From assembly GCF_049860565.1 (NCBI RefSeq), contig NZ_CP172056.1, positions 1,674,001 through 1,738,000 on the forward strand: a DNA stretch of 64,000 nt. The letters are read 5' to 3'. This stretch comes from Desulfitobacterium_A nosdiversum. Its GTDB lineage: Bacteria > Bacillota > Desulfitobacteriia > Desulfitobacteriales > Desulfitobacteriaceae. The notes beneath the pieces were generated by a model. It was not told where the DNA came from, made no database searches, and worked only from the letters and a program-made list of their open reading frames with translations. Within the stretch, counting starts at the first letter, position 1, and every line of letters begins with the position of its first letter. The translations under genes and the position numbers were made by a program. Positions 44,711 through 53,634 of this stretch are shown piece after piece.

Positions 44711-47449
44711 ATGCGGCAGCAAGCTTGGCATGTTTTACCTTGGATTGATGTTGCAAAGGCATTTGAAGTTCATCCAGGAAAGGGATTAAGCCTAAAAGAG
44801 GTGAACCAGCGTTTAACCGAATTCGGGCAAAATATGCTCCGTACCAAAAAAGGAACTCACCCCGTTTTCGTATTTCTGGGACAGTTTAAGGATTTTATGG
44901 TTTTAGTGTTACTGGCAGCAACGATCGTGTCGGGGGTGCTAGGAGAAGTTGCTGATGCCATTACAATTATGGCGATTTTAATTGTGAATGCAGTACTGGG
45001 TTTTATTCAAGAATATCGGGCGGAAAAATCGATGGATTCTCTTAAATCTTTAACGGCCCCGGAAGCTCGGGTACTTCGAGATGGTGTGGAAGTTCGAATT
45101 CCAGCTGCAGAGCTGGTGCCGGGGGATATTGTTTTATTAGAAGCCGGGGACCGTATTCCTGCGGATATTCGCTGGATTCAAGCGGTTAATATAGAGGTGG
45201 AAGAATCCGCGTTAACAGGGGAGTCACATCCTGTTGCTAAGAGCGTTTTAGCTTTAACGGATGAATTGACTCCAATGGCTGACCGGGTAAATATGGGCTA
45301 CATGGGAACGATTGTCGTCAATGGCCGTGGGGCCGGCGTGGTCGTAGCTACGGGGATGGATACCGAAATGGGGATTATCGCAGGCATGATCCAAAGCGTC
45401 GAGGACGAAGAGACTCCCCTTCAAAAACGTTTGGCTCAGCTAGGGAAATATCTCGTATTGATTAGTCTTGCCGTTTGTGCGCTGGTCGTTATTACGGGCG
45501 TTTGGCGGGGGGAAGGTTTTTATAAGATGTTTCTGGCTGGAGTGTCTTTAGCCGTTGCCGCGATTCCAGAAGGGCTGCCGGCAATTGTCACAGTAGCGTT
45601 GGCTATTGGGGTTCAGCGCATGGTTAAAAGAAAAGCAATTGTTCGCAAACTTCCCGCCGTAGAGACGCTAGGCTGTGCTACAGTTATTTGTTCTGATAAA
45701 ACGGGGACGCTCACCCAAAATGAAATGACGGTCCGTCAAATTTACTCGGACCGTCGAATGACAGCGGTGACGGGGCAGGGATACGATCCCAAAGGAGAAT
45801 TCCATGGCGGGGATCCGATGACCTCAAAGGATCCTTTAAATGAAGCATTAAAAGTTGCCGCTTTATGCAACAATTCCATATTAACCCGTAAGGGGATACA
45901 AGTTGCAGGACTTTTCCGGTCATCCAGCAAGGAGTCTCCTTGGGGGATTGAAGGAGATCCCACAGAAGGAGCATTATTGGTTGCCGCAGCAAAAGCGGGT
46001 ATCTGGAGGGAGACGTTAGAGCGAAAGGAAGAACGGATGGGGGAAATTCCTTTTGATTCTGACAGGAAACGAATGAGCGTTATCTATCAGGGAAAGAGCG
46101 GGAAAAGGGCGTATGTTAAGGGTGCTCCGGATGTTATTTTAAGACTTTGTAAAGCAGAACTGACCTCAGAGGGAATTGTGGAGCTTAATGATATTCGCAG
46201 GCGGACGATTATGCATGCGAACGATGAAATGGCACGCAAGGCCTTACGTGTTTTAGCAGTTGCTGAGCGTCAACTGCAAGAGGATGAAAAAGACGATGAA
46301 AGTATTGAGGAAAATCTGGTCTTTGTTGGACTGATGGGGATGATTGATCCTCCAAGAACGAGTGCCGGCAAAGCGATTAAGGTTTGCCGGCACGCGGGCA
46401 TCAAGCCTGTGATGATTACTGGGGATCATCGTTTGACAGCAGAGGCTGTTGCCCAGGAGCTAGGAATATTAAGAGAGAATTCCCAAGGCATTTTGACGGG
46501 TGCAGAGCTTGAATACCTGTCGGATGAAGAGCTTGAGAAGAAAGTAATGACGACTTCTGTTTATGCTCGGGTAACTCCAAAAGATAAACTCCGCATTGTT
46601 CGCGCACTGAAGAAAAACGGCCAAGTCGTAGCAATGACAGGGGACGGAGTTAATGATGCTCCCGCGGTAAAAGAAGCAGATATCGGCGTGTCGATGGGGA
46701 AAACAGGTACGGATGTAACCAAAGAAGCCTCAGCCATGGTTTTGGCTGATGATAACTTCGCCACGATTGTCGCAGCAGTTGAGGAAGGCCGCGCCATCTA
46801 TGATAATATCCGCAAATTTATTCGCTATTTATTATCGTGTAATTTAGGAGAAGTTCTAACCATGTTTTTAGCTACACTTCTCGGGCTTCCGCTGCCGCTG
46901 CTCGCAATACAAATTCTTTGGGTTAATTTAGTTACCGATGGTTTACCTGCTATGGCGTTGGGTGTTGACGGCATGGATAAGGATATTATGAGCCGCCCGC
47001 CGCGAGCGCCTGAAGAAAGCATTTTTGCACGGGGATTAGCCCAAAAGATTGGGATTCGCGGAACGATGATAGGTCTGGGAACGTTGTTCGTATTCGTAAC
47101 TGCACTTTTCTTAGGGGTGAATATGTTAGGGGCTCGAACGATGGCTTTCAGTACTCTCGTCTTTTCTCAGCTTTTCCATGTATTTGACTGCAAGTCGGAA
47201 ACACGGGGCATATTCGAAGTTGGATTGTTCTCGAATCCTTACCTGGTCGCCGCAGTGCTCATTTCAACTCTGATGCAGCTAAGCGTAGTCTATTTACCGC
47301 CGCTTCAGGCGATCTTCAAAACAGCATCCCTTCTTTCCTGGCAATGGGGTTTTATCTTAACGGTCGCCGGCGGCCCCTCCATCCTCATTGGACTTTGGCG
47401 GCTTGTTAAGAATACATGGCATGGGGATACGTCAATCGCAAGAGGTTAA
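44711..47449 (+). CDS. Calcium-type P-type ATPase (P2A)
   Basis: This 912-residue P-type ATPase has an N-terminal cation_ATPase_N region, actuator domain (LTGESHPVAKS), PEGLPAIVTVALAIG in M4, and the phosphorylated Asp329 in CSDKTGTLTQNEM. The ATP site is seen in KGAPDVIL, and the hinge in VAMTGDGVNDAPAVKEADIG. About ten membrane helices are expected, with C-terminal segments such as LLAIQILWVNLVTDGLPAMAL. This fits Ca2+ (or Ca2+/Mn2+) pumps. It is divergent from rqcH, with AAAGGAGGAAG before the ATG, and has its own terminator. Confidence 0.94.
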   Translation: MRQQAWHVLPWIDVAKAFEVHPGKGLSLKEVNQRLTEFGQNMLRTKKGTHPVFVFLGQFKDFMVLVLLAATIVSGVLGEVADAITIMAILIVNAVLGFIQEYRAEKSMDSLKSLTAPEARVLRDGVEVRIPAAELVPGDIVLLEAGDRIPADIRWIQAVNIEVEESALTGESHPVAKSVLALTDELTPMADRVNMGYMGTIVVNGRGAGVVVATGMDTEMGIIAGMIQSVEDEETPLQKRLAQLGKYLVLISLAVCALVVITGVWRGEGFYKMFLAGVSLAVAAIPEGLPAIVTVALAIGVQRMVKRKAIVRKLPAVETLGCATVICSDKTGTLTQNEMTVRQIYSDRRMTAVTGQGYDPKGEFHGGDPMTSKDPLNEALKVAALCNNSILTRKGIQVAGLFRSSSKESPWGIEGDPTEGALLVAAAKAGIWRETLERKEERMGEIPFDSDRKRMSVIYQGKSGKRAYVKGAPDVILRLCKAELTSEGIVELNDIRRRTIMHANDEMARKALRVLAVAERQLQEDEKDDESIEENLVFVGLMGMIDPPRTSAGKAIKVCRHAGIKPVMITGDHRLTAEAVAQELGILRENSQGILTGAELEYLSDEELEKKVMTTSVYARVTPKDKLRIVRALKKNGQVVAMTGDGVNDAPAVKEADIGVSMGKTGTDVTKEASAMVLADDNFATIVAAVEEGRAIYDNIRKFIRYLLSCNLGEVLTMFLATLLGLPLPLLAIQILWVNLVTDGLPAMALGVDGMDKDIMSRPPRAPEESIFARGLAQKIGIRGTMIGLGTLFVFVTALFLGVNMLGARTMAFSTLVFSQLFHVFDCKSETRGIFEVGLFSNPYLVAAVLISTLMQLSVVYLPPLQAIFKTASLLSWQWGFILTVAGGPSILIGLWRLVKNTWHGDTSIARG

Positions 47450-47469
47450 ATTTAGTTTTTACTCTAATG

Positions 47470-47507
47470 GAAGAGCAAGTTTTTGATAAACTTGCTCTTT
47501 TATATTT
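47470..47507 (+). terminator. Terminator of the P-type ATPase gene
   Basis: AAGAGCAAGTTT pairs with AAACTTGCTCTT over TTGAT, followed by TTATATTT. Confidence 0.88.
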
Positions 47508-47675
47508 GAAGGATTAATATGAAGGCTGAAGAACTTAAAGGTAGTGACATTGACCCTTGGGATAGGACGTAGTATTCTTTAAATCAAGTTTAGCATTACT
47601 GACATAGACTAAGGAGAATTCTCGGATAATCAATAAATAGAAGGACGACTAATTAACTCGAGGAGGTAGAGATTG

Positions 47676-48536
47676 ATGGAAATCATTAAAATGCATGGTC
47701 TTGGAAATGATTTTGTCTTCTTGGATCGTTTTTACAATCAAGCAGCTGCGGATGAAACACCGGAAAATTATCCTGAACTCGCTCGGAAACTTTGCCTCCG
47801 ACAGTTTGGAGTAGGAGCGGATGGGCTGATTGTGGTACTTCCTTCTGAAACCGCAGATGCCAGAATGCGTATCTTTAATCCGGATGGTTCAGAACCGGAA
47901 ATGTGCGGGAATGGAATCCGTTGTTTTGCCCGATATATTTATGATAAAGGTTATGTTCGCAAGGATACGATTAAGGCTGAAACGTTAGCAGGAAATTTAA
48001 CTCTCCATTTAACAATTGAAGAAGGGGAGGTAAAAGGTGTGCGGGTTGACATGGGAGCACCAATCCTAAGACCGGGACTAATTCCAGTCCTAGCTCAGAC
48101 AGAGCCTGTAGTAGGCGCTAAACTCGAGGTTAACGGCCAAGTTTATCAATACACAGCGGTTTCCATGGGAAATCCCCATTGTGTTCTGTTCATAAATGAT
48201 TATGCGAAACTTGATTTTGATCATCTTGGTCCCGCCATTGAAAAGCATGAATTATTTCCGCGCAAAACGAATGTTGAGTTTGTGCGTATCGATTCGCCAA
48301 AGGAGATCACGATGAAGGTCTGGGAACGGGGAGCAGGACCAACTCTTGCCTGCGGAACAGGGGCCTGCGCTTCAGTCGTAGCCAGTGTTCTTAACCAAAA
48401 AATAGAGCGAGCCGTAACGGTTCATCTTCCTGGCGGAGATTTATGGATTGAATGGGGTCAGGATAATCATGTTTACATGACCGGCCCTGCAACCTATGTT
48501 TTTAAGGCTCAAATATTAGATGACAAGCTTGCATAA
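47676..48536 (+). CDS. dapF: Diaminopimelate epimerase
   Basis: This 286-residue protein has MHGLGNDFVFLD at the N-terminus and the two catalytic cysteines in EMCGNGIRCFARY (near residue 85) and LACGTGACASV (near 225). It converts LL- to meso-diaminopimelate for lysine and cell-wall synthesis. ATG 47676 follows GAGGAGGTAG; the TTG at 47673 would add one residue. The 225-base gap upstream holds the ATPase terminator and no recognisable gene. Confidence 0.97.
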   Translation: MEIIKMHGLGNDFVFLDRFYNQAAADETPENYPELARKLCLRQFGVGADGLIVVLPSETADARMRIFNPDGSEPEMCGNGIRCFARYIYDKGYVRKDTIKAETLAGNLTLHLTIEEGEVKGVRVDMGAPILRPGLIPVLAQTEPVVGAKLEVNGQVYQYTAVSMGNPHCVLFINDYAKLDFDHLGPAIEKHELFPRKTNVEFVRIDSPKEITMKVWERGAGPTLACGTGACASVVASVLNQKIERAVTVHLPGGDLWIEWGQDNHVYMTGPATYVFKAQILDDKLA

Positions 48537-48615
48537 CCTAATTACGCCGGAGTTTATTTAATGAAGACTATTAATGAAGGCTTAAACATGACAGATAATC
48601 TAAACTCTCCGTTTG

Positions 48616-48638
48616 TTCATGCTGCGTAGCAGCATGAA
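48616..48638. repeat. Perfect 10-bp hairpin in the dapF-yicC gap
   Basis: TTCATGCTGC-GTA-GCAGCATGAA is a perfect inverted repeat. No T-run follows on either strand within 10 bases, so it is not a convincing intrinsic terminator. It lies 57 bases before the inverted-repeat element. The following stretch 48640-48690 is purine-rich with AGACTAAAGACTAAAAAGAC repeats. Confidence 0.7.
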
Positions 48639-48694
48639 AGTCTAATATGAAGCTAAAGAAGATTAGAAAGACTAAAGACTAAAAAGACCCATAA

Positions 48695-49025
48695 GCGTAG
48701 CTTCTCCCCTTCGAGGATAAGTCGACTTGGGCTTAAGTTTAAGCCAGTCTCCTATATCGCACAGATGTGAACGATTTCGCGGAGGGGCGGTAGAGGAAAC
48801 TTGGTTTGAGTTGAGGAACGAAACGCAAAACTTAGTTGACTTATCCTCGAAGAGGATAGGCACACGATGCTTTCATAGCTAGCGAAGCCACTGGTTCACT
48901 CTAGGTATTACCCTGAGGTTTGGCGAAGCTGCTATGGAAGCGAGTGTGCCAGCCCTGAAGCGCTGAGTACGTGAGTCTCCTGTGGAGATTCACGCCCGAA
49001 GGTGCAGATGTGAGAGAAGCTACAC
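48695..49025 (+). repeat. Dispersed inverted-repeat element, copy C (longest copy)
   Basis: Left terminus GCGTAGCTTCTC (48695) and right terminus GAGAAGCTACAC (to 49025) match as an imperfect terminal inverted repeat (11 of 12). GACCCA occurs just outside both ends (48686-48691 and 49026-49031), compatible with a target duplication. A second inverted repeat pairs CTTCGAGGATAAGTCGAC (48709-48726) with GTTGACTTATCCTCGAAG (48835-48852). An inner stem pairs CGATGCTTTCATAGC with GCTATGGAAGCGAGTG. No coding capacity was seen. Confidence 0.9.
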
Positions 49026-49114
49026 GACCCAATCTTCTACAATGCTGCTTTTTACTCTACAGAGTAGTTACATGAAAGCCTATATATTAAGGAAAAGAAA
49101 TGGGTGAAATCTGC

Positions 49115-49996
49115 ATGGCAAATAGTATGAGCGGATTTGGCCGAGGGGAAGCGTCAGGCGAAGGCTACCAGTTTACGGTCGAACTGAAATCCGTAAATCA
49201 CCGCTTTTTTGAAGCCTCAATCCGCTTACCCCGCAATATGATGAGTTTTGAAGAAAGAATTCGTAAGCTTCTTCAGGCGAAAATTCAGCGGGGCCGTATC
49301 GATGTCTTTGTTAATGTTAAGGAAACCGAAGAAAAAAAGAGATTGGTGAAGGTTGACAAAGAATTAGCGCTGTCGTATGATAAAACACTGAAGGAACTCG
49401 CTTTAGCCCTTAAGACGCCGTATGAGACTGATATTTACCGTTTAGTCACTTTGCCAGAAGTTCTTGATGTAGAAGATGAAGAAATAGATTTAGAACATAT
49501 ATGGGAGATTCTAAGCAGCGCTGTTAATGAAGCTCTGAATGGTTATAACACGATGCGTCAAGTCGAAGGGGAAAAATTAATCCATGATCTTCTTAAGCGT
49601 CTCGACAGAATATCCACGATTAAAGACCAAATTTCGACCTTTTCAGACAGCATGGTTTCTGATTATCAAGGGCGTCTCCGGGATCGGATTCAGCTGTTGC
49701 TGAGTGAGAATACGGTCTTGGATGAAGCCCGACTTGCAAATGAAGTGGCGATATTTGCAGATCGGGTTTCAATTACTGAAGAATTGGTTCGTTTACAAAG
49801 CCATCTTGATCAGGGCTCACATACCTTGCAAGGGATTGAACCCGTAGGGCGCAAGCTTGATTTTCTAGTGCAGGAAATGAACCGAGAAATAAATACAATC
49901 GGTTCAAAAGCTAATAACATTAATATTGCCCAACTTGTGGTCGAGGTTAAAAGCGAGCTCGAAAAGATCAGGGAACAAATCCAAAATCTTGAATAA
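49115..49996 (+). CDS. yicC: YicC family endoribonuclease
   Basis: This 293-residue protein begins MANSMSGFGRGEASGE, followed by ELKSVNHRFFEASIRLPR, the conserved YicC N-terminus. The C-terminal half (ENTVLDEARLANEVAIFADR, and GRKLDFLVQEMNREINTIGSK) belongs to the family's DUF1732 region. Studied YicC proteins are RNases. ATG 49115 gives the family start; an in-frame ATG at 49100 with AAGGA upstream would add five residues. It is first in the conserved yicC-remA-gmk-rpoZ-coaBC order. Confidence 0.94.
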   Translation: MANSMSGFGRGEASGEGYQFTVELKSVNHRFFEASIRLPRNMMSFEERIRKLLQAKIQRGRIDVFVNVKETEEKKRLVKVDKELALSYDKTLKELALALKTPYETDIYRLVTLPEVLDVEDEEIDLEHIWEILSSAVNEALNGYNTMRQVEGEKLIHDLLKRLDRISTIKDQISTFSDSMVSDYQGRLRDRIQLLLSENTVLDEARLANEVAIFADRVSITEELVRLQSHLDQGSHTLQGIEPVGRKLDFLVQEMNREINTIGSKANNINIAQLVVEVKSELEKIREQIQNLE

Positions 49997-50009
49997 TGGA
50001 GGGATTATC

Positions 50010-50285
50010 TTGGAGATCAAACTAATCAATATAGGGTTTGGCAATATTGTCTCAGCAAACCGGATTATTTCTATTGTGAGTCCGGAGTCTGCACCTATTA
50101 AACGGATCATTCAGGAAGCACGGGATGGCGGGATGCTCATCGATGCGACTTATGGCCGCCGTACACGTGCCGTAATCATTTGTGACAGTCAGCATGTTAT
50201 TCTGTCTGCAGTTCAACCCGAAACGGTTGCACATCGTCTATCCACTAAGGAATCCAATGCCCATATTGAGGACCCGGCAGATTAA
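50010..50285 (+). CDS. remA: RemA-type (DUF370) DNA-binding protein
   Basis: This 91-residue protein begins MEIKLINIGFGNIVSANRI and has the DUF370 core with SPESAPIKRIIQEARD and LIDATYGRRTRAVI. RemA forms an arc-shaped oligomer on DNA and activates matrix and osmoprotection genes in B. subtilis. TTG at 50010 is the start, with GGAGGG 6 bases upstream. It lies between yicC and gmk, its conserved location in Firmicutes. Confidence 0.94.
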   Translation: MEIKLINIGFGNIVSANRIISIVSPESAPIKRIIQEARDGGMLIDATYGRRTRAVIICDSQHVILSAVQPETVAHRLSTKESNAHIEDPAD

Positions 50286-50296
50286 GGAGGCCCAAT

Positions 50297-50899
50297 GTGG
50301 AAAAGAATAATGGGTTGTTAATCGTTCTTTCTGGACCATCGGGTGCAGGAAAGGGAACGATTTGTCAGGAAGTACTGCGGCAGTTACCCGACATAAAATA
50401 TTCAGTCTCTGCTACGACCCGGAAATCACGCCCCGGTGAGGTGGATGGAACTCATTATTTCTTTCGTTCGCGGGAAGAATTTCAAGCGATGATTAAAAAG
50501 GATGAGCTCCTGGAATGGGCTGAATTCTGCGAGAATTTCTACGGAACTCCACGCTTTGCTGTTGAACAAGCGATTCAGTCGGGTATGGATGTTATTCTGG
50601 AAATTGAAATACAGGGTGCGCTGCAGATTAAAAAACGTTTTCCCCAAGGTGTATATGTTTTTGTTGTCCCGCCCTCAATGAGTGTACTTTCAGAGCGCAT
50701 TCATAAGCGGGGAACGGAATCTGAGGATGTCATTCAGAAACGTTTAGAAACAGCTGAGCGCGAACTTGAATATGTTACAGAATATGACTATGTCATCGTC
50801 AATGATAAACTGGAAAAGGCAGTGGATAAACTTAAAAGTATCCTTGTTGCAGAAAAATGTCGTGTAAAAAGAAAACCATATGAATTTCAGGGGGTGTAA
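50297..50899 (+). CDS. gmk: Guanylate kinase
   Basis: This 200-residue protein has the P-loop LSGPSGAGKGTICQEVL near the N-terminus, SATTRKSRPGEVDGTHY (GMP-binding), and EIEIQGALQIKKRFP. It phosphorylates GMP to GDP. The start is GTG (50297) after TTAAGGAGGCC. The ATG at 50295 is out of frame. It lies 2 bases before rpoZ. Confidence 0.97.
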   Translation: MEKNNGLLIVLSGPSGAGKGTICQEVLRQLPDIKYSVSATTRKSRPGEVDGTHYFFRSREEFQAMIKKDELLEWAEFCENFYGTPRFAVEQAIQSGMDVILEIEIQGALQIKKRFPQGVYVFVVPPSMSVLSERIHKRGTESEDVIQKRLETAERELEYVTEYDYVIVNDKLEKAVDKLKSILVAEKCRVKRKPYEFQGV

Positions 50900-50901
50900 T
50901 T

Positions 50902-51108
50902 ATGAAACAGCCTTCCCTAGATTTATTGATGAGCAAGGTTGACAGTAAGTATACGCTCGTTCTTGCAGTAGCAAAACGCGCGCGGACACTGATGGAGGAT
51001 CCGGAGTATGAAGCAAATGCTCATGGTGTTAAACCTGTAAGTCAGGCTTTGGATGAAGTGGCTAAAGGAAGATTTCGTTTCGAACTAACGCGTGAAGGTA
51101 TTAAGTAA
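50902..51108 (+). CDS. rpoZ: RNA polymerase omega subunit
   Basis: This 68-residue protein matches the omega fold: LMSKVDSKYTLVLAVAKRAR, KPVSQALDEVAKGRF. Omega helps assemble the polymerase and keeps the beta' subunit in shape. Its stop overlaps the coaBC ATG by 1 base, showing tight coupling. Confidence 0.95.
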   Translation: MKQPSLDLLMSKVDSKYTLVLAVAKRARTLMEDPEYEANAHGVKPVSQALDEVAKGRFRFELTREGIK

Positions 51109-52313
51109 TGCTAAGCGGCAAAAAAATATTAGTCGGCGTATCAGGCGGGATTGCTGCTTATAAATCGGCAGAGCTCATCAGTCGTCTTCATAAATTGGGA
51201 GCTGAAGTTCATGTTGCTATGACTAAAAGCGCAGCAGAATTCATTGCTCCCTTAACGCTGCGAACATTATCGGGGAATCCCGTTTATGTAGAAACGTTCG
51301 AGGAACCCAAGATTTGGAATGTCGAGCATATTGCTTTGGCAGAGCATGTTGATTGTGCAGTGGTTGCTCCGGCTACGGCTAATATCTTAGCTAAAATGGC
51401 GGTCGGTATTGCAGATGATTTTCTTTCTACGGTTCTTCTTGCGGTTCGAGCTCCAATTTTTGTTGCCCCGGCTATGAATCATGCCATGTTTCATCATCCG
51501 GCGACTCAACAAAATCTAAATACTTTATGTTCCCGTTCAGTGCATAGCATCGGACCTGCAAATGGCTATCAGGCTTGTGGAACAGTGGGAGACGGGCGTA
51601 TGAGCGAGCCTGTAGAGATTGTAGAAACCTTGACACGCTTTTTTGCCTCCTCAAATTTACTTTGCGGTAAAAAAGCATTAGTTACCGCAGGGGGGACTCA
51701 AGAACCTCTTGATCCAGTCCGCTATCTCGGCAATCGTTCGTCCGGAAGAATGGGCTATGCGGTTGCTCAGGCTTTGCAGGAGGCCGGAGCTGATACGATT
51801 TTAGTCAGTGCTCCGTCGGAGTTGCCTGTACCGTCTGGTGTTCAGCGGATTTCAGTTATGACTGCAGAGGAGATGCGTCGAGCTGTTCTCGAATATTTTC
51901 CCGATGTCGATATCGTCGTAAAATCGGCTGCTGTTGCAGACTATCGCCCCAAAGAGATGGCGGCGCAGAAAATCAAGAAAAAAGGGACAAGCCTTTTCGT
52001 TGAATTAGTTCCCAATCCCGATATTTTAGCTGAGCTTGGGAAAATGAAAACGAAGCAGGTTCTTATTGGCTTTGCAGCTGAAACAGAAAATCTGCTGGCG
52101 AACGCCCAGGAAAAGATGCTGCGAAAAAATGTGGATATGCTTGTAGCTAACGATGTTACCCAAGCGGGTTCAGGCTTTGGCAGCCTCACGAATTGTGTTA
52201 GTTTTCTCTTCCCTGACGGGAGAAGAATAGATTTACCTCAAATGAATAAGCTGGAGGTGGCTCGGCATCTTAGAGACGAGATTGTTGAGTTGCTTGGTGG
52301 AACAAAGGAGTGA
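51108..52313 (+). CDS. coaBC: Bifunctional phosphopantothenoylcysteine decarboxylase / phosphopantothenate-cysteine ligase
   Basis: This 401-residue protein has an N-terminal flavoprotein decarboxylase (KILVGVSGGIAAYKSAELI, the catalytic His in VEHIALAEH, and FVAPAMNHAMF with CoaC's conserved Met-Asn) and a C-terminal CoaB ligase domain (ALVTAGGTQEPLDPVRYLGN, SSGRMGYAVA, VKSAAVADYRPKE). It performs two steps of coenzyme A synthesis from 4'-phosphopantothenate. It is the fifth gene of the yicC operon and lies 6 bases before metK. Confidence 0.96.
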   Translation: MLSGKKILVGVSGGIAAYKSAELISRLHKLGAEVHVAMTKSAAEFIAPLTLRTLSGNPVYVETFEEPKIWNVEHIALAEHVDCAVVAPATANILAKMAVGIADDFLSTVLLAVRAPIFVAPAMNHAMFHHPATQQNLNTLCSRSVHSIGPANGYQACGTVGDGRMSEPVEIVETLTRFFASSNLLCGKKALVTAGGTQEPLDPVRYLGNRSSGRMGYAVAQALQEAGADTILVSAPSELPVPSGVQRISVMTAEEMRRAVLEYFPDVDIVVKSAAVADYRPKEMAAQKIKKKGTSLFVELVPNPDILAELGKMKTKQVLIGFAAETENLLANAQEKMLRKNVDMLVANDVTQAGSGFGSLTNCVSFLFPDGRRIDLPQMNKLEVARHLRDEIVELLGGTKE

Positions 52314-52319
52314 CAAAAA

Positions 52320-53510
52320 GTGGTAAGAAAATTATTTACTTCAGAGTCCGTTACAGAAGGACATCCTGATAAAATTTGTGACCAGATTTCGGATTCAATA
52401 CTTGATGCAATCTTTACTAAAGATCCGTATGCACGTGTTGCCTGCGAAACTTCAGTCACCACGGGTTTAGTCCTAGTGAGCGGAGAAATTACGACAAACT
52501 GTTATGTTGATATTCCGCATATTGTTCGCGCTACTATTCGCGAAATCGGATATACCCGTGCTAAATATGGTTTTGATGCAGATACCTGTGCAGTCCTTAC
52601 TTCGATTGGAGAACAATCCGCTGATATTGCTCTCGGCGTGGATAAGGCTTTAGAAGCTAAAACAGGGGAAATGACGGATGACGAAATCGAAGCAATCGGT
52701 GCCGGAGACCAGGGAATGATGTTTGGCTATGCTACGAATGAAACAGAAAGTTTCATGCCGCTTCCCATCGATTTAGCACATCGCTTATCCCGTCGGCTGA
52801 GTGAAGTTCGTAAATCAGAGATTTTAAACTATCTGCGTCCGGACGGTAAAACTCAGGTTACTGTTGAGTATGAAGATAATAAGCCAGTTCGAATTGATAC
52901 CATTGTTATTTCAACTCAGCATCACCCTGATGTTTCTCAAGAGCAAATTCGTCGTGATCTCTTAGAGCAGGTTATTATTCCAGTTGTTCCTAAAGAGCTT
53001 CTTGATGATAAGACACGCTATTTTATTAATCCAACAGGCCGTTTTGTGATCGGCGGACCTCAAGGAGATGCCGGCTTAACGGGAAGAAAAATTATCGTTG
53101 ATACGTATGGCGGAATGGCACGCCATGGCGGCGGTGCTTTTTCGGGTAAGGATCCCACAAAGGTAGACCGTTCTGCAGCCTATGCTGCGCGCTATGTAGC
53201 CAAAAACGTTGTCGCAGCCGGTTTAGCTGACCGCTGTGAGATTCAATTGGCATATGCTATTGGGGTTGCTCATCCTGTGTCAGTTTTAGTAGAAACCTTT
53301 AGTACAGGCAAAATTTCAGAAGATAAGATCGCTGAACTTGTCAAAGCAAACTTTGACCTTCGTCCGGCAGGGATTATTAAGTCGCTGGATCTTCGTCGGC
53401 CGATTTATCGTCAAACTGCTGCTTATGGTCACTTTGGCCGAACTGATCTTGATCTTCCTTGGGAGAGAACAGATAAAGCGGAGACCCTTCGCCAACAAGC
53501 GGGACTCTAA
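52320..53510 (+). CDS. metK: S-adenosylmethionine synthetase
   Basis: This 396-residue protein has TSESVTEGHPDKICDQISD at the N-terminus, GAGDQGMMFGYA (the GAGDQG signature), and GGGAFSGKDPTKVDRSAAYA. It makes SAM from methionine and ATP. The GTG start follows AAAGGAGTGAC. No SAM riboswitch or other leader precedes it, since coaBC ends 6 bases upstream; it is therefore carried on the housekeeping operon. A strong terminator ends the unit. Confidence 0.97.
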   Translation: MVRKLFTSESVTEGHPDKICDQISDSILDAIFTKDPYARVACETSVTTGLVLVSGEITTNCYVDIPHIVRATIREIGYTRAKYGFDADTCAVLTSIGEQSADIALGVDKALEAKTGEMTDDEIEAIGAGDQGMMFGYATNETESFMPLPIDLAHRLSRRLSEVRKSEILNYLRPDGKTQVTVEYEDNKPVRIDTIVISTQHHPDVSQEQIRRDLLEQVIIPVVPKELLDDKTRYFINPTGRFVIGGPQGDAGLTGRKIIVDTYGGMARHGGGAFSGKDPTKVDRSAAYAARYVAKNVVAAGLADRCEIQLAYAIGVAHPVSVLVETFSTGKISEDKIAELVKANFDLRPAGIIKSLDLRRPIYRQTAAYGHFGRTDLDLPWERTDKAETLRQQAGL

Positions 53511-53548
53511 ATTTTACAGCGTAAATAAATACTGAGTTAAAACTCAAA

Positions 53549-53588
53549 AAAGAGGATGTCAATTGACGAATTGACATCCTCTTTTAAT
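53549..53588 (+). terminator. Terminator of the yicC-metK operon
   Basis: AAGAGGATGTCAATT pairs perfectly with AATTGACATCCTCTT over GACG and is followed by TTAA. The A-run before and T-run after make it work in both directions, serving the convergent regulator gene too. Confidence 0.92.
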
Positions 53589-53634
53589 CGTACGCCCAGC
53601 ATGGGCGTTATCTAGAGTTCTATTCTATTACCAT

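Noticed and set aside
49100..49114. yicC start at 49100
   Set aside because: Possible, but the family N-terminus and usual length favour ATG 49115. The difference is five residues.
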